A stretch of DNA of 64,000 nt from Anthopleura xanthogrammica. Taxonomy: Eukaryota > Cnidaria > Anthozoa > Actiniaria > Actiniidae. This document shows positions 47,201 through 59,468 of the stretch, one piece after another. The DNA is taken from assembly GCA_964019055.1 (NCBI GenBank), contig OZ025206.1:27526128-27590127 (forward strand), written 5' to 3'. Below the pieces are notes generated by a model. It saw only the letters and a program-made list of their open reading frames with translations. It was not told the origin of the DNA and made no database searches. How positions within the stretch are numbered: position 1 is the stretch's first letter; each line of letters opens with the position of its first letter. Made by a program: the position numbers and the translations under genes.

Positions 47201-50200
47201 AGAATAGGCCTTTTGCAGGAAATCACGTGACTGGAGAGCAAAAATATTCTTGCTTTCCTTATTCAAAGAACTTTTGCAGGATTACAAATGTCATATCCAA
47301 AACCTTTTTCAAAAATACTATTTTTCCTCCCTCACATTCCAATTGGATCCTGGGCTTCAGCTCTGTTGTGAGTGTCCCACGATGTGATACAAAAGATTGA
47401 CTCCGATTTGAGCACTTCGTCTTGAATGCCTAAACCCTGCCTCTGTATCTGTGACTCTTGACTCTTCGTGAGCTGATTTATTCTCCGTGGACCACAACAA
47501 GACTCTCATGTTTTCCCTTTTTCTTTCTGTCTCGACGTTTTTCATATTAATTATATCCATTTTGAAATCACAAGCAAATTCTGCAATCTGATTGGCTTTC
47601 AGCAGTGCGATTTATTCATTTATTATATCTTATTATATATATATATATTATTATATCGCACCATTTTGAGTTTTAAATCGCACTGTTTTGAAGAGCCAAT
47701 GAAATTGCAGAAAGCATAATATTTTATAAATCAGATCACAGAAAACAAACATTTTGAAGGAGATTTTGCAATTAATGATTCAAAATAGTGCAATTAATGC
47801 TTAAATCGCACACTTTGTAGCCAATCAGATTTCAGGATTTGCTAATGATTATTCATTTATTATATCTTATTATATATATATATATTATTATATCGCACCA
47901 TTTTGAGTTTTAAATCGCACTGTTTTGAAGAGCCAATGAAATTGCAGAAAGCATAATATTTTATAAATCAGATCACAGAAAACAAACATTTTGAAGGAGA
48001 TTTTGCAATTAATGATTCAAAATAGTGCAATTAATGCTTAAATCGCACACTTTGTAGCCAATCAGATTTCAGGATTTGCTAATGATTATTCATTTATTAT
48101 ATCTTATTATATATATATATATTATTATATCGCACCATTTTGAGTTTTAAATCGCACTGTTTTGAAGAGCCAATGAAATTGCAGAAAGCATAATATTTTA
48201 TAAATCAGATCACAGAAAACAAACATTTTGAAGGAGATTTTCTAGGTGAAAATAGATGAAATTTAAAAAATGGATTTAAATTTTAAATTCCTACTGTAGT
48301 GATTTTAAAATGGATATAATTAAGTGGTAATTGAACTTCGTGTCGTGCAATTTTGGTCTGAAATTAAACTCGTGATTAACAAATTTGATTTCAGACCTAA
48401 TCATATCCATTTTGAAATCATTAGCAAATCCTGAAATCTGATTGGCTACAAAGTGTGCGATTTAAGCATTAATTGCACTATTTTGAATCATTAATTGCAT
48501 CATTTTGTCAAACAATCACTTTTGAAGCTACATATAACTGTTGAGTATTTTAATATATTAAGTTTCAAAATGGAAATGATTAATAGGTAATAGAACTGAG
48601 TGTCTTGCAATTTTGGGCAGAAATCACACTCGTGATTAACAAATTGCACTCCCGCTGCGCGGTCGTGCAATTTTGTAATCACTCTTGCGATTTCAGCCCA
48701 AATTGCACTCAACTCAGTTCTATTACCATTATAAATTGCACTCCACTCAGTTCAATTACCATTATGAATTTTTATCACGTGACCTCTAGGATAACATATA
48801 ATTTACATAAATAGTGTTTCCATGACACCGCGGTCCATGGTCGTACACTAACTTCTACCACGTGATCTCTTATTATCTTGAAAGGTTCCAGATCACCACG
48901 GGTGAGGTACGATACGAAGTGGCTGATGGACGAAAAGCGCTGTATTTCAGTGGAGATAAAGCTTTAGTTGAAATACCTGCTGTTCGATTTACAAGAGAAT
49001 TTACTATTATTCTTTGGGTTCGATTCCTCGAATCCATAGCCAGGTATCCTGTGCTATTCAGTGGATATCCTGTGCCCAGTATCTGTATTTGGCTGATAAC
49101 AAGCGAAAAATCGATCAAAGCTTCATTAAAAACTGACACAAGTCCGATTACCAGGACAACTGCTATAAGGTAAGTCTAGTTCACGATCATTTCGACAGTT
49201 ACACTAGAAATCCACTATAATAATGCTGCTTTCTAGACCAAGACTCAAGGACTGTTACTAAGGGCCGTTCTAGACGCTGCTTCACTCATGCGACGAGTTT
49301 ACAGCACTTTTCATTCACACGCGCAAAATCGTACAATTTGCTGTCGCGACGAAGTTGCTTTTCAAGGTGCTTCCACAACATTCCACGTGGCACGTGCCTT
49401 GATAAGTTTGTGTTTTCCGACAATAATGTCAAGGATAAACTTTTATTGACGTCTACCAAAACATATGCATGAGATCGAATTTCTAGCACAAAGCATGATG
49501 GGAAAGTGAGTCCTTACGCTTTTTTGGCTCCTCTAAAAATTCATCTGACATTTTTTCCTTCGATATTTACTATGGAAATGTAAGCATTTCAAAATTTCCT
49601 TTGATTTCGCTGTTCCATTTTTGCATGACTCAGTTTCCCAGAGTGCGGCTTTGTGGGCTTTGAAGCACATTGCCTGTAGACCTTTTTTCAAAAATAGCGG
49701 CCGCAAATTCAAATGAATCAAAATTAAGCTAAGCTGTGAAAAACCAAACCAGCACTAGAAAGAGCATCTTTATAGCTATTCATTGTTTTAGGTGTTATAT
49801 CGGCCGAGAAAACGTTTTTTGAAAATCGACAAATTTTATACAGTAGTTTGTATGGCTGGGGGTATAGCGTATACAAACGTCTGTAAATTTGTCGATTTTC
49901 AAAAAGCGTTTTCTCGGCCGATATAACACATGACATAATGAATCTTGTAAGGTTACTAAAGTAAAGATGCTCTTTCTAGTGCTGGTATTGGTTTATAATT
50001 TCAACTCATTTGAATTTTCGGCCGCCATTTTGGAAAAAAATCAATTTATTTGGAGCAACAAATACGGCGTTCTTTGTGCTGAACCTAATTCGCAGGGACC
50101 ACGGAAGGGGAGGGGCAGCCCCACCACTTTTTTCTTTTTGCATATTATAAGGACCTCTCTCCATCCAGTGCTATTGACTGTCAATTATTTGATTTTTGCT

Positions 50201-50978
50201 TGAAAAAATGACGCCCATGTCTTATTTTTGTTAGTATTGAGTTCGGAGTTTGGACGGATATCGCTGTAAGTTGGAAAAGTGATGACAGTACGACGACAGT
50301 AGAAGTCGCCATTAATGGTATAATAAAAGACACATTAAACATCCCTGACACCTTCTCAGGAGCAATGACCGAGGACACTTCCTACTATACCATTGGGATG
50401 AGCAGGGGCAAATTTTACGATCCAAACTATGTAAACTCGTTCAAAGGACACATGAGCAATTTGAAAATGTATAACAGAAAACTCAGTATCAATGACATCA
50501 AGAAAGACTTTGCACAATGTAAGTCAACAACTTGAAATGTTTTTCAGGTTTCTTATTCATGCCATTAATCCATGTCAGTGGAATACGGTCAACCAACCAC
50601 GAGAGACGTGGTTCAATGTTAAATTAGGGTGTGGTTTTGGGGATGAAGTCAAGGTGCATTCAACAGCCGAGACAATCTATAACTACACCTTCTGAAAGCA
50701 GCCTACATGCTTTGACCTTGTAGACACTCCAACCGGGCAGGGACCGCTCTTTATTTTTTTAAATTTTAGTTTTTGATTAGACATCAAAGAAAGAATTTCA
50801 TCAGGACGTTTGCATGATGGCGTCATTTGATCGCCACTACCAGAATGCTTCATGAATTTCCTTACGTATTCAAACTTGTATTTCCTTATGAGAAAAGAAG
50901 ACAAATTGGTGCTAATGAACTGAACAAAAGAAAGTGTGTAAGGGATTCTAGTAGTAATGCAATCGTCCTAGTGACACT

Positions 50979-51009
<31 letters not shown>

Positions 51010-51200
51010 GTCTGTCGCCTGCGGCTCGCCATTTTAAATCCCCATAAAGGTCTCCCGCTCATGTTTTATCTATCACTTATTATATATTATTACATATTAA
51101 TCATTTTATAACGACTTCCATGTAAAGAAGTTTTTATACTTTTGGAACAATCGTTTTTAAATGAAGGTGCTATCTATCTATCAATGAATCAATCAATCAA

Positions 51201-51293
<93 letters not shown>

Positions 51294-51441
51294 TTTTATT
51301 ATATAATTTGAAATTTTCTTTCATATTTAATGTCGTACATATTGTATATATACCCAGACTCTTTTTATCACGGCTTTCATGTAAAGAAGTTTATAACTTA
51401 TGGAACTACCGTGTATAAATAAAAGTGATTCATTCATTCAT

Positions 51442-51508
<67 letters not shown>

Positions 51509-51791
51509 TTCATTCTTTCTTCAGTTTCTCACCTACTTTCTTTTTCTTTCAGCGATTGATATTCCAGACCTGTCAGCTGTTTGGATTGGTTTAAACAGGA
51601 CGAGCCATACCAGTCAGTTTTCATGGTCAGATGGCAGCCCACATGATAACTTCACAGCTTTGATGACGTCACGCCACATAAAGCATCTGGTGACCAATCA
51701 TCACTGCGCAGCCGCAGGTAAAGATGGTCAGTGGTTTGGTAGACACTGCCTTGAGAAAAAACCCTTTATCTGTGAGAAACCAGTAGAGTAA
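44278..51791 (+). CDS. Copy C: secreted PAN / C-type lectin with nested LamG domain
   Basis: Exons 44278-44601, 45665-45713, 46299-46487, 46980-47040, 48885-49169, 50235-50518, 51553-51791; all GT-AG, total 1431 nt, 476 residues. Residues 1-25 signal peptide; 27-108 PAN/apple-like with five Cys; 109-125 linker; 125-187 CTLD N-half (GWYRYG, ARSYCQSLGG, SSHHENDF); 189-397 LamG jelly roll (GRKALYFSGDKALVEIP, EFTIILWVRF, WTDIAVSWKSDD, GHMSNLKMYNRKLS); 399-476 CTLD C-half (WIGLNRT, HHC, GRHC, FICEK). Exon 3 ends and exon 7 begins in phase 1, and exons 4-6 sum to 630 nt, so the LamG cassette could be skipped in frame. The Ca-binding EPN/QPD and WND motifs are not conserved. The leader exon seen in A and D is missing upstream, so where transcription starts is unclear. 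Confidence 0.87.
44800..44882 (+). repeat. GTGCCGTG low-complexity stretch in intron 1
   Basis: Irregular repeats of GTGCCGTGCC. Related, less expanded sequence lies in intron 1 of A (16960-17050) and D (61100-61200). Confidence 0.7.
44885..45110 (+). mobile_element. tRNA-derived SINE head in intron 1 of copy C
   Basis: A box TTAGCTCGGTTGGTTAGTGC and B box GTGGTTCGATCCTC in tRNA spacing, then a non-tRNA body. A different family from the CACGG SINEs. A functional tRNA is unlikely because the acceptor arms do not pair well. Confidence 0.65.
46668..46802 (-). mobile_element. SINE fragment (3' part) in intron 3 of copy C
   Basis: Same family as 29986-30229; holds the body (GAGAACCAACGAAC to GGAATCTAATTTTAATTC in complement) but not the tRNA-like head. 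Confidence 0.75.
47609..48246 (+). repeat. 237-bp tandem repeat, about 2.7 units
   Basis: Unit starts near 47617, 47854 and 48091; includes TATATATATATATTATTAT, CGCACCATTTTGAG and GCACACTTTGTAGCC. Successive units look almost identical. Confidence 0.92.
48390..48510 (-). repeat. Inverted piece of the 237-bp unit
   Basis: Complement of the GCTTAAATCGCACACTTTGT part of the array. With 47550-47610 on the other side it suggests that the array grew inside an inverted-repeat element (about 47550-48780). Confidence 0.75.
49739..49994. mobile_element. Palindromic MITE in intron 5 of copy C
   Basis: Outer arms ACCAGCACTAGAAAGAGCAT and complement; inner arms TTATATCGGCCGAGAAAACG and complement. About 255 bp, no ORF. 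Confidence 0.85.
50979..51510 (+). repeat. TTTC and CTGT microsatellites with two LINE tails
   Basis: TTTC units at 50979-51016; CTGT arrays at 51201-51293 and 51442-51509. Each CTGT array follows a similar about 140-bp retroelement-like tail (TGTAAAGAAGTTT, TGGAAC). Located in the last intron of copy C. Confidence 0.85.
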
Positions 51792-52275
51792 TCCGATCGA
51801 GTTACCACAGGTAGCCCAAGCAATGTTCCAGTGTATGTGGTTAGTTTGAATGTATGGGTCAAAAATATCATAGACTAAGAATCCTAAAAACCATAAAATT
51901 TATATAAGGAATCGAACAACTTCGTGATCAACAATCTATATACTACCATATATGTCACATCGATATTAGTAAAATTGCAAAGTTTCGTAAAGATTGCTCT
52001 TAAATTGACGAAGTTATGAATTTTTGAAACAAAGAATTTTTGTTGAATTTTTGCAAAGAAATGTATGTGTCTAGACTGATAACGAGGCTTACCGGGCACG
52101 TAATGCCAGGCAACATATATTTTTTTGCAAAAATGCTTAGTTTCAAAAAATTATATCTTCGTAAGTTTAGAGCAATTTTTAAAAAACTTTAAAATTTTAC
52201 TATTATGGATGTGACAAATTTGATAACAAACCCTTTTTTTGTGCTTCGACGATTTTGTCGGGTTTTTTATTATTA

Positions 52276-52313
<38 letters not shown>

Positions 52314-55300
52314 TTTGCTTCAGCGATTTTGACTTTTTTTCCTTTTTGTTTCGGCAATTTTGGCGATTACAGCCCCTCCAGTTTTTGTTCTTCCGCCGCC
52401 CATACATTTACTCGTAACCACGTACTCAGGCATTTTCCTTGGGCTAGACGTATCTTACTTTCGTTTTTCTTCGTTTGGTATGGTTTTTAGCCATTAATAA
52501 AACTCAGAAAAAGCTGCTAAAAACTATAAAAATGTTAAAGATGAAGAACAGCATAACATTAAGATATGTCCGAAAGACCTTTCCCGAATCGGCTTGACGT
52601 GAAACACGAAAAAATGGCTCAAAATCCAGTTTGAACTTGAAGCTGTTGTTTCATCTTCATTAATTAATTCTGAATTTTATTCATCGCTTTTACATTCCCC
52701 ATAATGCATTGCTGTTTGGAAGTAACTAGGGTAAAAACCGCTCATATTATGCTGAAGAGTGATTCGAAGATGTTTCCAGAGTAAATGCATCTTATGATAT
52801 TTAAATTTATATAAGAAATAACCAGCTACAGAAACAAAAAGGAAGAATTTTTATGATTTTTTCGACCCAAATATACATTTACTCGTGACCATGTAGCTGT
52901 TTCTAGTCATAAGTATTTCACTTCTTATATATCTTTAACACAAAAGTTGTCAATTTTAGCACACCAACTTCTATTTCTAGGTTTTATCAAGAGAGCATAA
53001 ATAAGTGAGGGAAACTTCTTAATACCGCGCGCGCCATGTGAATTCCCGGTTGGGCTATTTTTAGCATCCGCGTACAGACAATTTTCGCCATACCCTACTC
53101 CTGTGCGTCAAAAATTGTGTGCTTCATCCAAACCTGGAAGTAGCGAAAGCATGTAAAGATTTTTTAAGGAAAAACATCAATCTCGCGTCTTTTTGAGTGT
53201 TCAACAGTGTTCTATTAGAGAACAGAACATAGCCAATCCTGATCTTTTTGCTTTATCTAATAGATTTTGTTGAAAAAAGTGAGAAAAATCGGCAAAAAGT
53301 ATAGTTTTTTTGAGCGCGCGCACACGTCCACGCCATCAAAAAAAATTAAAAACCTAACAACTTTGGATGCTAAAAATATAACAAAAAATCCTGAAATTTA
53401 GTTGACAGAAAGTCGGAAATCTAACTAACGACTGACAGCTGAACCCCCCATCCAGACCCTCATTTAGTGAACGTATACAATTGACTTCTGAAAAGTGTGG
53501 AGAGCTAATATCTCCTGCAAAATAATATGTGCCACCTACTATTCTGGAAGACCGTCCCCCTCTCCCCCGTAGCAATGTTGTCTCGCATGCATTTTATCAG
53601 GTAACCACTTCATAAGAGGGTTCTGAAGGGGTAAAATGGTAGCTGGGATTCGCCTTTTTTTAGCTGGGAAATTGGGATTTCTGGGACTGTGATTTAACCA
53701 TTACTGGGATTGGGATTTTGCAAACGTCTGAGCTGGGAACTAGGGTTAGGACCCACCTCCACGACCCTCTCATAAGGTAGAAAACTTTATAGAACTATAG
53801 AACTGAGATTGTAGACAATAAAGTAAGTATGTAGCATGCCACCCAATTTTTTGTGTACGGCAATCATTCTTGCAAATAATTTTCTGAAAAATAAACTATA
53901 AATGAGAATAGAGCTTTTTACTGGCAGGGCGGCCATCTTGAATTCTATTGTTTTAAGTAAGACATTATGGAATGCCGAGAGGGCAATTATTGGAAAATGT
54001 ATAGTATGCACAGCTGCTAGGGTGTCTTTTTATATAATTTGACGTTATCCAATGAGAAACACATCTAAAATCCAACATTCATGAGCTCAAGAGCTCCTAA
54101 TTCAAATGTTCTACTTGACTGCTCGCACTCATTTACAAAGAAAATAGCCCAAAATGGCTGTTGTACTCATCGAAAACGTTTATTTCTCGTATGAAGATAT
54201 ATCTAATGTAAAAAGTTAGCAGCAGGTCGGCTTTTTTGGTCGGAAAATCTACTTTTTCAGAAATAGGTAGCAAAATGCATACTAATGAGTGAGGTTTAAA
54301 CTGATCTCCCGCGTCATCCGAAGAAACACAAGCTCCGCCTACTGGAACCATCGTCTGTATCATAACTGATAACAAGAGAAACAAAAACTTTACCAGTTAA
54401 CACAAAGACATGTGTTACTTACTGACGAAAACCAGTCTCTTGTTAACGAATATCACGACTGAAACGTCTCAACCAAAGATAATTCGAATCATTTTTATTG
54501 GTGTTTGAAAACGGTCTTCCCCTAGAGTACGACTTGAAAGTGACTACATGACGCCTAACAAGCTTCAGTCAAACAACACCGAAATTATAAACTCTTCGGA
54601 AATAGAAAATTAAACCTTGAATATCTTTGGCTGTATAGTCGGAGTAAAACCATCATTCCTACTTCAAATGAAAAAGTTTTTGTTGGCGAATGAAGTTTTA
54701 CTATGCTTTTGATAAGAAAAGAAAAAACTAGGGTATTCTAAACATTTACTAAAGGACGCTCAGTTTTCACACCTGTTCTTAACCAAACCTCAAACTTCAA
54801 TATCTTTCGCTCTAGTTAACGTAAAACCATCTATCTTACGCTAAATTAAAGAGATTTTCATAGTGAGAAAAGATTTTGTTATGTTTTTGATACGAAGACA
54901 GAAAATAGGAGTTTTTCAATTATTTACTGAAGGACGCTCAGTGTTTACTGTTTTTCATGCTTCGCTGCTTCGTCTTCAAAAAACTTCAATCCTTATAACT
55001 TTAGTTGTAAGTACCAAGAACCACACTGTAACAAGGCTCGTCCGACTCATCGAAAGAATCATTGAAATCATCAGTGGTGTTCGGTTTGCTTCGTACGGAA
55101 TTTATAGAACAATCACTGGAATCAGTGTTTCATACTGAGTTTTTTGGCATTGAATTTTTGGAGATTTCACTCTCGATCAAAGTATCACTAGGATCATCAG
55201 CGTTGTTGGGTTTGTTTATAGTTTCTTCACATCTAGTAAACACAAGATGCCGGCCTGTGAATATAAACTGAACGGCGCTTTCTTCTCAGTTAAAAATTCG

Positions 55301-57664
55301 GGCTAAAATTCCTGTCTTTCTTGACAGTAGCATGATGACAGCGTTTGTTAAGAAGTTTGATTGACAGCCACCAAAATGCGTTGCCATAGAATCTTGGCTC
55401 ACAAACTAAAATTATGAATAAATCAAGTCATTGTGATCAGCCATGCATAGTAATTATGCCAAAATCTATAACTTTAGCACCCGTAAGTATATGTCGCCGA
55501 GAACAATAGAATTCTGCCCGATGACTGTGGTTTCCTATTAAAAAAAATCAATCTCAAAAACGAAAAGGAGAAACTCTTTAAAACTTTCAAAGTCTCAAAT
55601 CATAGGCAAAAGGAACATTTTGTATGATTTAGAAGTAAGGTTATTAAATATTTATAAACGAAACTAAGCAACTTTATGAATAAACATATAGTTTACGCAC
55701 GCAAAATCTCGGATTCAAAATGTTTTACGATTTACTCATCGATTTAATCGGTCTGGTAAAATTTTCTACTTTTTAGATATTTTCTTTGCAAAAATTCCAC
55801 AAAATGTCTTAGTTTTAAAAATGGATATCTTCTTTTCGTTCAAAACGACTTTTGCTTTCCTCATTTTTCGCACAGCATATTTCCGCTGTAACTTGTTCCG
55901 GGTCTGCTTTTCGACCAGTCCTCTCACCCAGGGGACCGTTTATTTCTTTGATCAGGAGGGGAAGGGGCTGATGGTTTTGACATAGACGCGAAGGACGGAG
56001 GCTAAGGAGCCCCCTCCTACTTTGTTTAGGCAAATTTCACACTTTTAGGATAAAAATGGTTCGCGAATTTTGGCTTTTTTTGGTTCACTTATTTTGGAGA
56101 TTTTAACCCCCATCCCCCCTCCAGCTTTTTAGTTCTTTCGTCCGCCCCTGTTTGAGGTGGGTGGCATTCATGAGAAAATATTTTGGCCTAGAGGGGGGTC
56201 AGCCACGAAAATATTGGTAAGTGAGTGGGCTACCCAAAACAATTCTTGTATAAACTATTTTGATACTATCTTTAATATATCAGAAATTTTTTTTCTCTTC
56301 TTTTTCATAGCCAGAACGCAAAATTCTCATAACTTTAAAGATATATAAGGGGCTTTCATTTATTAGTGTATGGGTAGGGGGGATGTCGGCAAAATTGGGG
56401 GTTGGGGGAAACTTTATTTTCGGAAGCTATATTTTTGATATTTGAGGGGGTTATTAAAAATATATGTGTATCTTGAGGGGGGTCAGGTTTCAAAATGTGT
56501 ATACAATGCAAAGGGGGGATCATGCAAAATTTTAGGCGCAAGTTACCCCAAATTATCAAAACCCCTCCCAATAAAAAATAAATAGTCCCCAGGTCTAACC
56601 ATAATAATGTAGTAAAATCTAAAGTTAGGGTGGGGGAGCTCCTTGCAAGCATGCTTAGTTTCAATAATGCATATCTTGGTCAGTCAGGGCAATATTTACG
56701 AAGCTTTGCATTTTTACTATTTTTGATGTGACAAATTTGATAGTGAACTTCTTTTTTCGATAACTCAGATATATTATGTCACGCTAGCATGATAAGAGTC
56801 AATTATATGTTAGCTTTGACTAAAATAAATAAAATTGTCCATCTCTAAAAGCAAGAAAAGTTGTTTTGGACTTTTGTAGCATAATAATGCCACTTCGAAG
56901 TTATAAAACAATAATTCCTTTAAAAAAATTAACCATGTTTGGCCTCCCGACCTTGAGATATGCAAATTATAAAATTAAAATATAGTGTGATGAAATTTCA
57001 AAATAGCTTAGTAGTACTAAAACAAGGCTGACTGAAATCTTTTATGATGGAACAAATAACATGTAATAATAAGGGTTTCATTCATTATATCTTATTTTGG
57101 GTGATAGTATTGAGGATAATGAGCAAAGAAGTAGGCGTTACAGACTCAACGGCCTCTAGTGTCACGCAAGGAAATACCTGCAAAAAGCACAAATTGAGAC
57201 CTACCTCATTGGGTTAGAAACGCAATGTTCCGTAAATTTTATTGCATAGATCTACAAAATAGCTTCTTATCTCAAAGTAGGATGGTATTTTGTAGGTTGG
57301 TTAGGTGCCACAAGTGAGAAATTTGCAATATTCTAAGGCTATTAATCTTCGTTTTTCAAGTCACGCATACAGTAGTCTCGATCGGTTAAGATTTTTCCCC
57401 TCGTAATTTGCACATTCCAAAACAATATTGCTGTTTCTAGTCAGAAGATGCACTAAGCTTCAGTTTAAACTAAAAAATAAGTTTTCATTTTCAGAAAAAC
57501 CCCGAGAAAACGGACTTTGAAAGTAGGCCTCGGCGACGTTCAAAATCGGCGTCTTTTGACTGATTTGGGGTCGATAGACAAAAATTCGCATAGCGGTTCG
57601 AAACTAGAATTTAAAACGATACTAAGTTTACTGTTGTAGTGAGGATAGATAGTACTTTCGTTGG
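51792..57664. other. Intergenic region between C and D, no gene seen
   Basis: Nearly 6 kb without a recognisable coding frame; the longest frames are about 90-100 codons and lack domains. Degenerate copies of one repeat occur at about 51960-52230, 55790-55860 and 56650-56760 (GATGTGACAAATTTGATA, CTTAGTTTCAA). G-rich runs lie at 56190-56640. Confidence 0.6.
55523..55795 (+). repeat. Dispersed direct repeat, copy 1
   Basis: Matches 58767-59025 closely (CACGCAAAATCTCGGATTCA, ACGAAACTAAGCAACTTTAT). No protein frame is conserved. Confidence 0.85.
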
Positions 57665-58090
57665 TAAAACCTGTCGTAGTCAAGGAACAATAGAATGATT
57701 AGGAATGATAACAATCAAACCCCAAAATGAAAATAAATAATTGATATCCTGAACTCATATTGAGCAAAACATGAGACTGAAAACAGACCTTTTCTCTCAA
57801 ACTTGTTTTCGTGTGTTCTGTTTTCGTAGGGGATAACTAGATCAATCTCTTTAGGCATATGAGGTTCAAACTGAAGTTGGAAGGTGCGCATGCAAAATTA
57901 TTGGGTCGAGTCACTTTAACGCCTGTCGTAGTCAAGGAACAATAGAATGATTAGGAATGATAACAATCAAACCCTAAAAAAATTGAAAATAAATAATTAA
58001 TATCATGAACTCATATTGAGCAAAACAAGAGACTGAAGAGAGGCTGTCTCTCTCAAACTTATTTTCCGATGCTGTGTTCTGACTTCGTGG
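57665..58090 (+). promoter_or_regulatory. Conserved upstream module of copy D, duplicated
   Basis: Two copies about 255 bp apart (57665-57840 and 57920-58090) with CCTGTCGTAGTCAAGGAACA, TGAACTCATATTGAGCAAAA and a GGGGATAACTAG-type end. They correspond to the single module of A. Confidence 0.55.
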
Positions 58091-58131
58091 GGGCTAACTA
58101 GAGACTTAAAAACATTTTTTTATAGTTTGTC

Positions 58132-58209
58132 TCAGTTTCGTTTCCAAGTACTTTTAGTAAAAAGAAAGAAGTCCAGCTGCAGAGAGTCGCCAGTTTTTCT
58201 TTTACGCAG
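58132..58209 (+). promoter_or_regulatory. Probable 5' UTR exon and core promoter, copy D
   Basis: TTTTTTATAGTTTGTCTCAG then a segment ending TTTACGCAG|GTAAGATTG, the same as the A leader exon. The 2.36-kb intron to the ATG exon holds a LINE and a SINE. Confidence 0.5.
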
Positions 58210-58342
58210 GTAAGATTGTCAAGAAAATCGGTTTGTCATGTTTAACATTGTAGAAACCATCGTCGTCATTTCCCCACATGTCAAATTCAAACTCCAGTAA
58301 AGACATGCAATTTTCCTCGTTGAAATCAGTCGATGTAGCCAT
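58202..58342 (-). other. Small ORF conserved with 18939-19073
   Basis: 46 residues on the minus strand starting MATSTDFNEENCMSLLEF. See the A counterpart; function unknown. Confidence 0.25.
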
Positions 58343-58766
58343 ACTTACCGGCAACGGTTTACCCTAACTGCGTATTCGGAAAATAATTATGACTGCGATT
58401 TTATTCAATGAAATCGCGAAATTAAAGTGTCGCGAAATCGCCAAATTAACAATTATAGGCAAATACATTTCAGGTGATTTAATTAAAGTACTTCTAGATT
58501 TGGTTTTCATTCCACTTTAGGTTTGTGGTTGGCATGCCTAAGGTGTTACCCTCCTGTTTTCAAACAACCGTACCGAACATTTTTGAACGGCCGTTAAACT
58601 AACTTTTGTTAGTTCGAATATTATGAAGTTAACATAAAATATTCTACTTGGATTGAAGTTTATGAAAATTTAAATAAATTTAAGTAAATCGCAAAAACGG
58701 TTTTAAATATATCAAGAAAAAGTTCTAAAACTAGCTAAAACTACAATATTGGGCACTCAATGAAAA

Positions 58767-59025
58767 CTGTGGTTTCCTATAAAAAAAATCAATCTCAAAA
58801 ACGAAAAGGAGAAACTCTTTAAAACTTTCAAAGTCTCAAATAATAAGCAAAAGAAACATTTTGTTTGATTTAGATGTAAGGTTATTGAAAATTTATAAAC
58901 GAAACTAAGCAACTTTATGAATAAACATATAGTTTACGCACGCAAAATCTCGGATTCAAAATGTTTTACGATTTACTCAAAATCGGTCTGGTAAAATGTT
59001 CTACTTTTTAGATATTTTGTTTGCC
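58767..59025 (+). repeat. Dispersed direct repeat, copy 2
   Basis: Second copy of 55523-55795, lacking about 10 bp near its end; it runs directly into the LINE fragment. Confidence 0.85.
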
Positions 59026-59029
59026 ATAC

Positions 59030-59457
59030 ATCGAAGTTTTACAGAAGTTTGTCCTGACTCCGTTCAATTTAAGAATTTCAGAAATTTGGTTAATCGAGAG
59101 AGGAAGGCCTGTAGAGCCTAATACTATGACTCAAGAATCCAACAACTGAAAGGTGTGAATCTAAAGAAATGGTGGGAAGAAGTGAAACGTTTAAGCGGAT
59201 CATAGTCCAATAATAGTGATTTGGTCAGTCAGATAGATGTCGAAGAGTTTTCTAGCTTGTCACAGAAAGACCAAGCAAATGTAATTAATTCTGCACTGTT
59301 AGCACCGCTGGAGGAGTATAGACTACCATCTCCACTTGAACGCTTTCCAATGAAGTCAGATTCACCCGAGATCTTAACCGTAACCGAAGATCGCGTACAG
59401 AAAGTCTTGTCCAACCTCAATCACAAGAAAGCGTGCGGGCCGGACAAAATTCCCTTT
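59030..59457 (+). pseudogene. LINE fragment, segment before the RT core
   Basis: Frame shows FKNFRNLVNRERKACRA, LKKWWEEVKRLSG, then VTEDRVQKVLSNLNHKKACG and PDKIP, the classical entry to the LINE reverse transcriptase domain. Two in-frame stops (at TAATACTAT and at TCATAGTCC). The RT core is missing; the sequence ends in a SINE insertion. Confidence 0.8.
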
Positions 59458-59468
59458 AAAAACCCTTT

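Noticed and set aside
54863..55271. Two plus-strand ORFs of 69-91 codons between C and D
   Set aside because: No domain, no conservation within the window, ordinary length for AT-rich DNA.
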